Assembly: GCA_963576565.1 (NCBI GenBank)
Contig: OY755047.1
Span: forward strand, 27,627,351 to 27,691,350
Direction of reading: 5' to 3'
DNA from: Aspidapion aeneum
Lineage: Eukaryota; Arthropoda; Insecta; Coleoptera; Brentidae
Length of the DNA stretch: 64,000 bases
Part shown: one piece after another, positions 1-10,958 of the stretch
Layout: each line of letters starts with the position of its first letter
Position numbering within the stretch: position 1 is the first letter of the stretch
Made by a program: the position numbers and the translations under genes
Notes under the pieces: generated by a model
The model's database searches: none
Told to the model about the DNA's origin: nothing
What the model saw: only the letters and a program-made list of their open reading frames with translations

Positions 1-339
1 ACATAGTTTAAATAGTAATACAGATGTTACAGAAAATTAATCTCGCCAGCTCTGCGTTGCCTAATAATTCCAAAAGCAGACATAACAGAGAGAGTAAAAA
101 GAGCTATACTGTATTTATAGTGAAAAAGACGGAGCTAATCCTTTATAGCTTCATAATCTTATCTATAAAATCTAACCTCTGATCAAAACACTACATTGTT
201 CCAACACTATAAAAGTAAAATAAAGAATCTATAAAATCTATAGACGCTAATTTATTCATCGTCTTGCCCGCATAACATTTTTTATAACCACTACAAATGA
301 CATTTTTACTCGCGGCTTCGAGTTGTGGAAAATTCTTCA

Positions 340-400
340 GCGATGTAGGTATGGTATGCCCCAAGGCACTGTGCTTGGACCTTTTGAAGATGGTTATCTT
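340..400 (+). pseudogene. Possible LINE reverse transcriptase motif B scrap
   Basis: A short open stretch reads GMPQGTVLGP, which matches the (G)VPQGTVLGP motif B of LINE reverse transcriptases. Nothing else of a polymerase can be followed on either side, so this is at most a very short relic. Confidence 0.3.
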
Positions 401-1555
401 TATTCTTCTATCGATAAAGGGGCAAAGACTTCTTTAGACAACAGCCTATACCCAGTCTGTCGCGCGCCAAGGTTGAAAATATTATCAACACACTTGCAAG
501 ATATGCCCAAACAACTGTCAACGATAACATAGAAAATTTTAACGTCCACTAAAATCTTAAATGATTCAGGTTTTTTAAAAGTGATATTTTTAGCCCAAAG
601 AAAATTTCCCTCCTAATAAAGTAAAGCTAACTAGATGTTATCATGGTCATGCGGAGGATGTAGAGAAGCAGGTGTGTCAAATTTTTGACATATTAAGAAA
701 ATTACTTACAAAATTCTATTTTTAAAAAATGTGTATACCTTTTTTTCGATTTAAGTTTAGGAGAATTAAATTTAATGTAAAAATTTCTTGCAAGACTGTA
801 ATGCTCAAAATATGGCACACATTTAAGTTATCTACATCCACTTCTATCCTTCAGTTTTCTTCTCCCTCAAAACACAAATTTTCTAGTCAGCAAGCAGTTA
901 AATTCTCGGGCACTAACTTACTGGGTATTATAGAGTATTTCGAAGGTTTTTGAAAGCTAATGATGAGCCTCTTTAGCAGGCTTAATATAATGTCCCAAAC
1001 AAACTGGAACCATTAAAGAATAGTCCAGTAGACCCTTAACATATTTTTTCTACGAGTGATCGCAAAGAAGCTACTTTGCGCACGTTTTAGTATACACAAA
1101 ATAGCACTTTCTCGCACACTTATTTTAAATCAAATCTACCATGTTATAGAGGCGTTTAATATATATAATAATTTAGCAAATGTATCATTGTCTGCAACGA
1201 TTCGATGTGTATGTGGTTTATTTTCCTTTTAATTTAATTTTTTTATGTTTTTCTTACACTTATAGAAAAAATATTGTTCCCGACACGTGTATTGTTTTTT
1301 TTTTACTTAAAGCTTATCTGAGCTTCGCTTCCTGTCGTTCGTCTCTCTGCTTTCGCACTTATTAGGAAAACTACTAAAAAAACAATTCTTTTATCACTAA
1401 TTTAGTCTTATAAAATTTTCAAAAAATCAAACTTACATCAATTAAACAAAAAGTGAGTTACTTATTTAAAGTGTGTCAATATGAGAGCAACAACATAACA
1501 TAAAAATAAATCTAAGCAGCATATTAAAATTAAATATGGAGACAATTAAAAACAC
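401..1555. other. AT-rich stretch, nothing recognised
   Basis: Both strands have only short, low-complexity open frames. I see no transposon end, tandem repeat or gene here. Confidence 0.5.
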
Positions 1556-1559
1556 AAAA

Positions 1560-1690
1560 AAATAATATCTAATTTTTCAAGCTCAGACTGGACTTTCTTA
1601 ACTTTTTTATTTCTCCAGTTCAGTTCTGTATTTTTTCGTCTACTCTTTGCACATGTTCATACCATCTTAGTCATACTCTATCTACTTAAA
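1560..1690 (-). pseudogene. RTE-like LINE ORF2 C-terminal remnant
   Basis: On the minus strand the sequence reads RWYEHVQRVDEKIQN, the RWxGHVxRMD-type tail typical of RTE-clade LINE ORF2 proteins. A stop follows directly. Together with the YADD motif of the same orientation 1.4 kb away it may be the downstream end of one very degraded element. The assignment to RTE is family knowledge; linkage of the two pieces is inference. Confidence 0.5.
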
Positions 1691-1695
1691 TTTAT

Positions 1696-3057
1696 TTCAT
1701 CGCAGTTGATTTATATGGAATTCGTCTGTTATTTTGTGTTTAACTTTTATAATGTCAAAAAACCTGTGATTTCGGAATGTCTCTAGTTTTGAATTTTCGG
1801 CAGAATGTATTCAAAAATACATTTCTGCAACTTTGAAGGCTTTAACACCAGTATTACTATTAATATTTATTTACTTTTTGTAATGTTTACCTCTTGGCCC
1901 CACTTATCACATTTTTCTATAAGCCTTTAGGGACACCTGTATTTTTACCCAATCTGAAACTTGTTCTTAAATTTTGGCTATATCGGTTTGATTCCAATAA
2001 AGATGCACCATAATTTTAATATTACTGCAATCTACATTATTTTCGCATAGGTTGCTCCACTTGTACAATCTTTACTTCTGTTGTCTTGAGCAAGTATTAA
2101 CATCTTTCTTCGGTGCTCTTATTTTTCCGAAGATGGTGGCGAATATTGTGGATCAGTTTTTAGGTTTTTGTCTAATACCTGTTTTACACTGGCAATTAAG
2201 CCATGGATTTCTTTATGGTCAAAAAGTTTGGGATTGATTTCAGCAATGGTATACAGAAATCGAAGTCAAATAAATTTAACCACGCAATTAGAAAATACTC
2301 TAATTTTTGCCAAGTTTAAAGCCCAATTTTTACAGAATAAAAAACAGCTGTCAATAGAACACCCAACTGTTTTGTTTTTTACAAAAGCAGCAAAATTTCG
2401 TTTATGTTTTGATTTATTCTGAGCAACACTTTAATCACATAACACCAACATTTTAATTTATGAAAAATTCCAAACAAAATACTACCAGCAACAAATCAAT
2501 AGATATAAACAAATCAAATGTCTTCTGATATAAATTTTCAGAAGAATTCACGGGAATTGTAAGCTATTTTACACTACAGCATCATAAAAAGGGCTTCGAA
2601 TAAATTCCATGGATTAATTATCAGTATAAAACAGCTACAAGAAACATTTATAGACATTTCTGTTTCAAGTAAATATTGAACAACAATATTTTGCTTAGTT
2701 AACCGAATCTCATTTGTAAGTTAATACACAGTTAGTTAATAATATTTTCCTTGGGTATTCTGTATTTTAAAATTGATTGCTACATTGTAAATTAAAAGGC
2801 TACTTAGCCCAAGGGAGTTTTCGGGATACTATAAATCAGCGACAAATTGTGAAATTGAATTATGAGGAAAAGAGAAGATGGGAAGGTAATTAACAATACG
2901 CAACTGGTTTTCAGAGTTGTCTGCTTTAAGATTAGATTGCTTTAAGTCTATCCTTTCACTCTCTCTCTCTCTCTTTCTGTCTTGCGGTCCCGTCTTACTA
3001 CCAATTTCGATTTTACGGGATTTTCCCTTGTGTGACTAGTTGACATATGGCATATTT
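1696..3057. other. AT-rich stretch between two RTE remnants
   Basis: No continuous coding sequence. A short CT-rich run (about 2958-2975) is the only visible simple repeat. It may be decayed LINE body, but I could not follow motifs through it. Confidence 0.4.
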
Positions 3058-3235
3058 TGGTCCTCTGGTTACATGATTTTTAGCCCGTCTTCAAGATTTT
3101 CTGCCAAAATCACGGTATCGTCAGCGTATTTAGAGAATTGCTTTCTTTATTCTAAATATCGTTAGAGTAAATATGACATTAAATAAAATGATCAACAGAA
3201 TACAGCCTTGATTTTAACTGTATTGGTTTGTTGGG
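3058..3235 (-). pseudogene. RTE-like reverse transcriptase YADD remnant
   Basis: The minus strand reads KYADDTVILAENLEDGLK, an unmistakable catalytic motif C (YADD) of a LINE reverse transcriptase. Just upstream, with frameshifts, comes GCILLIILFN, corresponding to motif B (QGCxLSPxLFN). Spacing and the VILAE sequence fit RTE or related clades. The remnant abuts a jockey fragment at about 3235, suggesting the jockey copy landed in or beside it. Confidence 0.65.
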
Positions 3236-4085
3236 TGGGTTTGGTTAGGTTCTTTTATTTGTCAAACATAACAACTGTGTCTATTTCACTACAATCTTCA
3301 TGAGACAATTTTGATTTAATTTAATTTACTAGAAAAGCTAGATTTAAACTTCACTTCACTTTCAACAATTCTTCCTGCGTTGCTTCATCTGTAACTAAAA
3401 ATTGTGTTGTGTTTATAGCATTATTTTGTTTGATATATTTAATTTTGTTCACTAAGTCAAACGGCTTTATTGTTTTTAGTCTTAGAACCAGCATAGTATT
3501 GTCTAGAAGCTCAATGTTTTTATAGTCTCTGCTACAGTTTAGATTTTTAGGTCTTGATGAAGGTCACTATTTCGGACGTAGCAAGGTGTATTTACAATGT
3601 TTCTTAATACTTTATTTTGAAATCTCTGTAAAATTAGAATGTTACTCTCTTTAGTACAACCTCATAGTTAAATACCATATACATTAACTTATTCTGAATT
3701 GTTGTATTGGACTTCTTCCCAATTAGCCAGTTATTTTTCCTAGCCAGTTCGTTTTTCCATGCCTTCTCTCAAGTTCTCCCTTTTTTCTTAACATAATATG
3801 TTAACCTGGGATTTGATTTGCATTTTTGTTTGTAAAATTAACATAAATTGATTTGGTTTCATTTAATTTTATTCACCACTTTGTGGTCAACTATGAACTT
3901 CAGTGACTGCATCCTGACCGCAAGTCAATAATAAGTATAAATAAGGCCCTCGTATGCTACCCTGTGGCACGCCTGTTTGAATTTCTCTTAAATTTCAGTA
4001 TGAATCTTCCTGTTTTGATCTAAAATGTCTATCGGATATGTTTGGTTTTTCTTGATAGTTTAATAAAAGGCAAAACAGGTAAAAA
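3236..4085 (-). mobile_element. 5'-truncated jockey-clade LINE, same family as 12478-16496
   Basis: The minus strand aligns over its length with the 3' third of the jockey element at 12.5-16.5 kb. It has motif B (IQTGVPQGSIRGPYLYLLL), the thumb region with several frameshifts, the APWYVRNS-like segment read here as TPCYVRNSDL, and the 3' UTR ending in TTTGACAAATAAA. The copy starts within the RT domain, so it was 5' truncated on insertion, as is usual for LINEs. It has an internal deletion just before the ORF2 terminus. It keeps bases at the point where the larger copy is deleted, so the two lesions are independent. Confidence 0.8.
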
Positions 4086-4180
4086 ATTCGTAAGAGTATG
4101 AAATCAATTGGAAATGAAAGAAAATATTCTACAGCGAACACGAAAAATAAATTAGTCTCGATCCGAGTTATTAGGGGTGA

Positions 4181-4364
4181 CAGTGGTGTACATACGGGGG
4201 GGCCTGGGGGCCCGGCCCCCCCCTGCGAAGTTAAGGTTTTTTTGGATATTTTTCACATATTTCATGAATACAAACATAAAATAGCATAAAATACGGACTC
4301 ATGGGGTCTCGGGCCCCCCGCAACTATTCGGGCCACCCGAAACATTTTTCTATATACGCCACTG
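4181..4364. mobile_element. hAT-type MITE, 184 bp, with 8-bp target duplication
   Basis: The element starts CAGTGGTGTACATA and ends TATATACGCCACTG, an imperfect terminal inverted repeat. It is flanked on both sides by the identical 8-mer AGGGGTGA (4173-4180 and 4365-4372). An 8-bp duplication with CAGTGG-type ends is diagnostic of the hAT superfamily. The interior has mirrored G-rich and C-rich blocks just inside each end. There is no coding capacity. A second, right-truncated copy lies at 50461-50602. Confidence 0.85.
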
Positions 4365-4372
4365 AGGGGTGA

Positions 4373-5054
4373 TAACATATTTGCACGGTTTTCAGCGGAA
4401 CTAGACCTCCCATCGAAAAACAGTTAGATTTAAAAGTTATAGGTAATAAAAAGTCTACAACTATTTAGGTAATAAAAGTCTACAATTTTTACATAACCTA
4501 AAATTTTTATCTTTCATATCATATCATTTTTTTTTTATTTTGACAAGAATTTGATTGATTTTATTGCAATTTAAAACCTTAAATTTTTACTAAGAAATGC
4601 CCAAGTTCTGGAAGCAGTTTTTAAAGAACAGTGGTTGTTTTTTTCGTTAGGACGTCGCTTTACAGATTTTATATCAAATAAATCTTAAAAATTAATAATT
4701 TGATTTAAAAAATATATAACTTGTTAAGGTAACAAAATAATTTAATTAAAAAAATTATTACGCGTTAAAGACATAAGTAGGTGTGTTTTAATCAAATTTT
4801 GTCAAAAACAAAAAAAAACAAAAATAAAAATCAGAAAATGAATAACCGTTTTTTTTTCGATATTTTTCTGAAAATTTTTGGTTATTTAATTTTGATAGAA
4901 CACCGAGTTTCACTAAAAAGCGTAAAACAATTATCCACCCCTACAAGCTCACTCCATTTCACCGCAATAACTGGAATCCAGTCTAATTTTATTTTCCTAT
5001 TGAACGCAATAGATTTTCTTTTATTTTTGGCGGAAATAAAGCGGAAATAAATAG
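4373..5054. other. AT-rich stretch, nothing recognised
   Basis: An 89-residue open frame at 4781-5050 is lysine, asparagine and phenylalanine rich and looks like a product of AT-rich sequence, not a gene. No repeat ends were seen. Confidence 0.45.
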
Positions 5055-5850
5055 ATCATTAAAGAAAAATAACAAATCACCTGGAAAAGACGAAGTAACG
5101 GCAGAAATGCTAAAGTACGGTGGTAAAACTAGTTAATATACCTCCATATTCTGCTCAATAAAATAGTAAAAAAAAATTAATCCCAAACAACTGGAAAGAA
5201 TTCTATACAAGACAGGCGATAGAGCAGAGCTAAAAAACTATCGACCTATAACATTCCTCAATGTAATTTATACGCTTTTCACGAAAATGTTAACAGATAG
5301 ACTAACAACACTAAAAAATTAAAACCAAACGGCTGAAATCAAGAGACGAGTAAAATTGGTCTCAGCAACATTCGGTAAATTAAGCAATTAAGCTACATAT
5401 TAAAAAATAAAAAATATCCTCAGTACCTTAAAACGAAAGTGTATAACCAATGTATTGTTCCTGTGCTCATATATGGATCCCAGACCTGGACGCTTACAAA
5501 ATGAAACATAAATAAGGTAACAAAAGCCCAAAAATCAATGGAAAGACAAATGTTACATGTAAAGCTAACAGATAGAAAAAGTAACGAATGGATAAGACAA
5601 AACAAAAGTAAGGGATGTCAGAGGGGAGGTAGCAAAATTAAAATGGAGATTTGCCGGTCATAATATCAGACAGAAAGACGATAAATGGAACAAACGTATT
5701 GTAGACTGGAGACCTTGGTAAAATAAAAGAAGTAGGGAAAGACCCCAAATGAAATTGGCAGATGATTTGATGAAACATGCGGGGACTAGATAGATGAACA
5801 CGGCAACAGACAGAGACGAGCGTTTAGGCTAAATAGATGGAATAGATAGA
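5055..5850 (+). pseudogene. RTE-clade LINE ORF2 pseudogene (copy 1 of family 2)
   Basis: Read with frameshifts, the plus strand runs through NNKSPGKDEVTAEMLKYGG (RT fingers), ELKNYRPITFLNVIYTLFTKML, then directly to QTAEIKRRVKL, FGKLSYILKNKKYPQYLKT and PVLIYGSQTWTLT. It ends in the FAGHNIRQKDDKWNKRI and RSRERPQMKLADDL tail. Motifs A to C, including the YADD box, are missing, so an internal deletion removed the catalytic core. The 3' end finishes in TAGATGGAATAGATAG, a GATA-type tail usual for RTE elements. A close relative lies inverted at 61238-61770. Non-functional. Confidence 0.8.
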
Positions 5851-6366
5851 TTTTTTACCGTCTAAAATGTATCTACTGCACTGGCCTACATTGTGACGGC
5901 CAAAAGGGCAGAAGGGTTACTTCTCGAGCGAAGAAGATTCAAATAGCAAAGTAAATATCGTGGCTTACATTGAAAGTAGGAATTTTTTATATAACGTGTT
6001 ATAAGTGATTTAAATCAATTACATACCAGCATGGTCCAAGCCGGCTGACTGCATCACTACCGTCTAACCCCGATTTATTAATGTATGTCAGAGTTAATAG
6101 GTCGTAATGATTAGTTGTGGCTGGTCACTCTTGATTAAACCCATTATCAATAAAAAGCTACATTGTTTAACCCTTATAAAAGTTTATATAATACTATACA
6201 GGGTATAAAAAAATCATGACTAAAAATTTTTTAGTATTAATGCAGCAAGCATCAAGAGTAAGATTTTCGTGTTATTATATCCAACCAACCAACAAAATTT
6301 ACAACTTCTTTTAAAAGTTCCATCTCCTGGCAGAGGTTTGAAATAATTATGGCTGATGCTCTAAAC
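5851..6366. other. Unassigned stretch
   Basis: Contains an isolated TATACAGGGTAT half-end near 6195 similar to mariner-type termini elsewhere in the window, but no partner was found. Otherwise nothing recognised. Confidence 0.35.
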
Positions 6367-7080
6367 CAGTGGTTCTCAAACTTCTGTAGAAGGGGAAACA
6401 CTAAAGCTTGCTTTTTTTCTAGGGCACCCCTACCATAAATAAAAGACATAATGTTTAGTTTTGTGTAAAACATCGACATTAGCACTACTTTTTAGGCTTC
6501 CAAATAAAGAGTACGTAATATATTAATAACTCGGAAACAGTTATAATACTAAAATAAGTATAAAAAATATTTTCTTATTATATATTTTTTAAAGTTAATG
6601 CGATGGATGGGTCTGTTTGTTTGAGACAAGTTTCTCAATATCGGGTTCAATGTTTGAAAGTTGCATGCATATATCTGCTTCAGGATTTAGTTTATTTCTT
6701 AAGTCGGTTTTTGTAAGAGCATACTTTTAAAACTCTACTTCACAACGGTAAGTTGTAGCAAAAGGCAACAATTTTTCAACAGCAAAATTAGCTAATTCTT
6801 TATATTCACTTCTAAGCTGGGCCCAAAACTCCAACAAAGTAGCCAAATTAAAAGTAGTTTTAAAGTTTTAATCGGCTGCAACATCAATTAGCTGTTCAGT
6901 TGGTTTTACAGTTAGAGTTTGATGAGCTTTTTCGACTGAGACAGAACGGATTGCGAACCCAATCAAGATCCTCTTCTTGATTTGGAAAATATTCTTTGAT
7001 TGAAACTTGTAGGTTCTGAAAGTGATTGGTTACATCAGAAGTAATTTCTGCTAGACACAGAAGCATGCAGTCATTCATTC
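6367..7080 (-). pseudogene. hAT-superfamily transposase remnant with one terminus
   Basis: The minus strand from about 7080 to 6590 translates, with a few stops, into the C-terminal half of a hAT transposase of the ZBED5/SCAND3-like type. It reads EYFPNQEEDLDWVRNPF, then FWAQLRSEYKELANFA, LLPFATTYRCEVEF, and TDLRNKLNPEADICMQLSN. This is the dimerisation region that closes the RNase H-like catalytic domain. At 6367 the sequence CAGTGGTTCTCAAAC appears, the classic terminal repeat of this hAT group, marking the downstream element end. The other terminus and the N-terminal catalytic residues are not visible, so it is a truncated relic. Confidence 0.75.
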
Positions 7081-7639
7081 ATTTAGACAAGATTCGCAAA
7101 ACTGTATTTTATTTAACATAGCCTGGGTTTTGTCATGTGTGAGATAACTGTGACAAAACTTCCCTAAAGTGATAAGTTTAATTCATTAAAGCACTTTACA
7201 TCAGTTATTCTTGATGACCATTAAAATGAAGAGTCATTAAAAACAACCATCATTGACCATCACCTCACTTCGCAGAGTAAGCACGTGATTGTCCTAATTC
7301 CCAAACATACTTTACTCTACTAATAATATTTATTTTATTTGCAACATGACACTATTAACTATTTTATCACCATTGACTATTTTATTTTTGGGTGATACCA
7401 CAAATCTTTTTCCTCCAATACAGGAGGGGGTCAAAATAAGACAACTTGTTTAATAAATATGGTAGCCAATATTAGTCGTTAACAAGATAAAGGGAGACAC
7501 TTATTGGTTCATTGAAGAGATTTTTGAGTTAAGATTTCCGAATTCTGCTTGATTGTTTCTTTATTTCGGTGTCCAATTTCGCAAATGTAATCGCTATTTG
7601 TAAATAATTATAAATAATTATCAAAAAATCTTTTAGTGC
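7081..7639. other. Unassigned stretch
   Basis: No open frame of note and no repeat structure found. It may include decayed hAT sequence. Confidence 0.35.
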
Positions 7640-8400
7640 GTTGCTCATAGAGCTATTTTGGGTGAAGCATTTGTAAGAATTTGGTCTTTTAGATAGTGTA
7701 TCGTAATGTGTATTTGTCGTATTCTGTCACTGAAGTAAATTGTATTAAACTGCTCTAAAGAAAGTCCAAGATTCTCTTTATTATTGAGCCTAAGAAGTTG
7801 AACAGGAATTTTATCAGAACCACACATCTTTCTGCCATTATTCTGATACAATAAAATAGTAAAAATTTTATAATATAAAAGTTATCAATTAAAAAAAAAC
7901 AAAAATAATATTAAAGATAAAATGAAGCCATTATAAAGCACAAAATAATTCTTTCCGACCTGGTTCATGAGGAACCGACCCTAACACTGAATCCGCATTC
8001 GCTGAATAGCTAGGCTAATTTTTTGTGTTGTCAAACTTTTGGTCTTTATTGAGGGGATAAGGCGACTGAAATCGGAAACAAATTTAAGTGCTTCATCCCC
8101 CCAAAGACAAAGCCAAGACAAGACCAAAAGTCTGTACAGCAAAGAAAATTCAAAGCGGTCTTCTAGCTTTTGATATTTGCGATGTTTTTCTTGTTCCGCT
8201 AAACGTGCAACCATAACTGATTTTTTTTAATTTGACATATGAGTCCGCTAAGATATGCATGCATGTAGCATCCTAAATTAGATGCTTTCCGCCATTGGTT
8301 GGGCAGGTGGATTGTAAGACGCACGAATGATTTCTGGTGCTGCATTTTTTGAGAAGTTAATTTGAATTTCTGGATGATCATTGTTAAATTGAATCCCTTA
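7640..8400 (-). pseudogene. LINE ORF2 remnant (RT fingers)
   Basis: In the minus direction, 8381 to 8290 reads HPEIQINFSKNAAPEII. This matches a stretch at 57.0 kb, HSEFQLNFSENTGPEII, which sits upstream of RT. At 7851-7660 comes GRKMCGSDKIPVQLLRL followed by LEQFNTIYFSDRI, the GPDxIPxELLK...LFNxIYxxGxIP block at the N-terminal edge of LINE RT. Between them (8214-7981) is a 77-residue frame ending TTQKISLAIQRMRIQC, which resembles the ISxAIQRGN motif of some LINE polyproteins and is out of order here, so it may be an insertion or rearrangement. The relationship with 56.8-57.1 kb is seen in sequence; clade assignment is uncertain. Confidence 0.55.
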
Positions 8401-8482
8401 TATGTTTTCTATTTATCTCATTAACTGTAATTTAATATCTGGAGTAACAAAAGATAAAGAATATACCACTAAACTGAATTTT

Positions 8483-8795
8483 TACCTTCCTAGCTCGCGA
8501 AGCGATGGTTAAAGAAGATATTGTTTTCGTTTAAAAAAAAGTTAGATAACGACGAAAATGTGTTATTTAACTGTATTTGGACCTATGTAGCAAAAATTGA
8601 AGAACTGCTAACTTTTTAAGGGAGCATCGCATAAACATGTGGTTGCCAAAATATGGTAGAATAAGTTTTTCTCAATAACTTGTGTGATAACCAAAACCTT
8701 CGTAGAAGCTTTCGTTTCTGAAATATTTACAAAAACCTGTTTTGAGGGCTGATACAGCATGGAGTTCACTTGGATCCATCTAAGATTTATTTATT
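8483..8795 (+). repeat. TACCTTCCTAGC-family short element, right-truncated
   Basis: Begins TACCTTCCTAGC, then GCGAAGCGATGGTTA, and contains GCATCGCATAAACATGTGG and TTCGTAGAAGCTTTCGTTTC blocks shared with the copies at 19187-19653 and (inverted, more loosely) 55784-56173. The right inverted terminus is absent. The region with CTGTCTGT and AACCGCTTAACCGATTT that the 19-kb copy has is deleted here. Confidence 0.65.
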
Positions 8796-9842
8796 TTTAT
8801 TTGGAAAAGAAAATGTTTACCAACCTACAAAGCACCGTAAAAAATTGCTTCGAAAACTAGAAGTTGCAATGGCTGCAGAGGCTATAAATAAATTGGTAGC
8901 TACCAATCAATAATTTCTACCGGGTTGAGATATTGACTTGTTTGTTGTAATTTATTGGTCGGTTCGTTGACTAGCGGCTAACTTTGCGCCCTGTTCTTTT
9001 CGCACCAGAAAATGAGTTAAGTGCTCGCCATAATATTTATGTTACAAATATTGGTACAGAAGAAGTTCACTTTACTTGTATTTTAATAACTTGAGTAAGT
9101 CTAGTTAATAATTCATCCAATGCTGAGTGAGAAGATTAAAATAAAATAAATTTTGTAAAATCTCGAAAAAAATTCTGAAAAAGTATTTTTATTTGTTCTT
9201 TGTGTGTCTTTTAAAATTTTAAAGAGGACATCAGTTTTTCTTCGGTAAATAAGAAATGTTCTTTTTGGATGGTCATATTTATGACTTAAATCGGAATCGT
9301 AAATAGTCATTTTCCTTTTGCCATAAAAAGACAGAACCACATTCGAGTGTCTTCGTTTTAGGCGCCATGCCATCCTGCAAAAGATGCTGTCGTAGAGCGC
9401 GTGTCATGATGTCTGCAGATTGTTTTTAAATATTTTAGTCAGCTTAACTAGCGACTCTTCATTTATATCATATCAAAAATAGCTTTAGCCACACGTCTTT
9501 TTTTTCACATCACGACATCTTTGATTTATTACGTTTACGCCAATCAAAGCTTCCCTGCTCCACATGCCATTTATCACATATTTCAAAGTGTAATTGTGCA
9601 AATATTTTGTTGTGACAGTTCTTCCACTAGTTGGTAATTTATTATACATTTTTATGCCTCTGTAGATAATAGAGTTTTATGTTAAAGCTGATGTGGGAAT
9701 AGGGAATGTAATGTTGTTATTTGTGATATTTCTTGTTCTGTATTGCTGGTTCATTGGGTTGATATGGTCTTTATATTTTTTTTGAATAAGACTTACAGTT
9801 TCTAAGGTTAATAGACTTGTTAGAGTAAGTATGATTTATTTC
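8796..9842. other. Unassigned stretch
   Basis: An 86-residue minus-strand frame (9113-9373) is not recognised and has no supporting context. Nothing else was seen. Confidence 0.35.
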
Positions 9843-10510
9843 TTAAATAAAGGTTTGCTGTGGTCCCTGAGTTTGGCTCCACATATATAGCGAACACAAT
9901 ATTTTTGTAGTGTGAATACAAATTTTAATAATTGTTGGCTGCAGTTTCCCCACAGGGGCAATATCATATTGCAAGCGGGTGTCTACCAGCGCATAGTATG
10001 CCGCCTTGGCCATGTTTTTGCCAAGTTCAAAGTAAATTTGTCGCACAGCATATCCACCCATTCCACCGAAAATTTAGGTTTATCATCGATCACAAGGCCT
10101 GAGAATTAAGTATCATGACTTTGACTAATTAATTGATTATTATTTAAACTCAGGTCATCAAAGTTAAATTTAAAACTAAGAACGTCTAGATTGAGTGCTA
10201 AGAAGTTTGCGTCACAACATAGTTGAATCTCTTCAATATTATGCTTGCCTATTGTTTTAAGAAGGTTTTCATCCATATGGTGCCATAGTATTGTGAGAAA
10301 CACAGAGCCTTGAACCACGCCCGTATCAACCTCACAGACATCAGAAATTGTATTCTCATTTTTAACTTTTTTTAAAAAACTGATCAAAAGAAAGTTTCTT
10401 ACAAACCTCTAAAGCCATTTTGTTACGAGAAGGTTATGATCTACACAGTCAAACGATTTCGAGAAGTCGCAGCAGACTGCCGCTGCAAATTATTTGTTAT
10501 TAAAAAATCA
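9843..10510 (-). pseudogene. LINE reverse transcriptase remnant, motifs A to C and thumb
   Basis: On the minus strand motif A reads CCDFSKSFDCVDHNLL (about 10470-10420). Then come KNENTISDVCEVDTGVVQGSV (motif B, 10360-10290) and LCCDANFLAL in the position of YADD (about 10215). The thumb region follows as YYALVDTRLQYDIAPVGKL (about 10010-9950). The usual ADD is degenerate and motif B has V for P. The order and spacing match CR1/jockey-superfamily LINEs. Stops and frameshifts make it non-functional. Confidence 0.75.
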
Positions 10511-10534
10511 AACAAGTTCAGTCGTTCTCCACTA

Positions 10535-10605
10535 GTTTTATTTTTTTTACAACTACATGTCTCGAGAGCATAAGCTCTCATCTTCAGGTTGTACACTGAA
10601 ATAAA
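10535..10605 (-). repeat. Penelope-like 3' terminal hairpin motif
   Basis: The minus strand has CCTGAAGATGAGAGC, a TTAT loop, GCTCTCGAGACATGTAG, then an A-rich run. The six-base-pair stem (10564-10579) with the GAGAC...GTAG continuation parallels the hairpin at both outer ends of the Penelope pair (CGGTTAG/CTAACCG followed by AAACGTCGTG and an A-rich tract). I take it as a fragment of another Penelope-like terminus. Confidence 0.45.
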
Positions 10606-10788
10606 ATAGGTGAAATAAATGCCCGGTTCCTACAATTATTTATAAAATTAGAATAACCTAAACTTAAGACCTAAAAGAATGAATTGTTATTAGTTTTAAA
10701 TAAAGATTTTTTAAGAAGGAAAACATCATCATTTGTACTTTTTTGGTGCTGAAAGCCAAATTGATTAATATTAAGTATGATATTTATT

Positions 10789-10923
10789 AGCTCACACTAC
10801 TACTATATAAGTAGTGTGAGCTATGGTGATCCTAATTTTTTCGAGAAAAAAAAAATTGCTCCGATTTCAAAAATTTTTATATATCTTTGCGTTTCAGATG
10901 ATTTTGAAACTTTTTTGTTTTGC

Positions 10924-10958
<35 letters not shown>

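Noticed and set aside
9113..9373. 86-codon basic frame as a small gene
   Set aside because: Unrecognised, AT-driven composition, no flanking signals.
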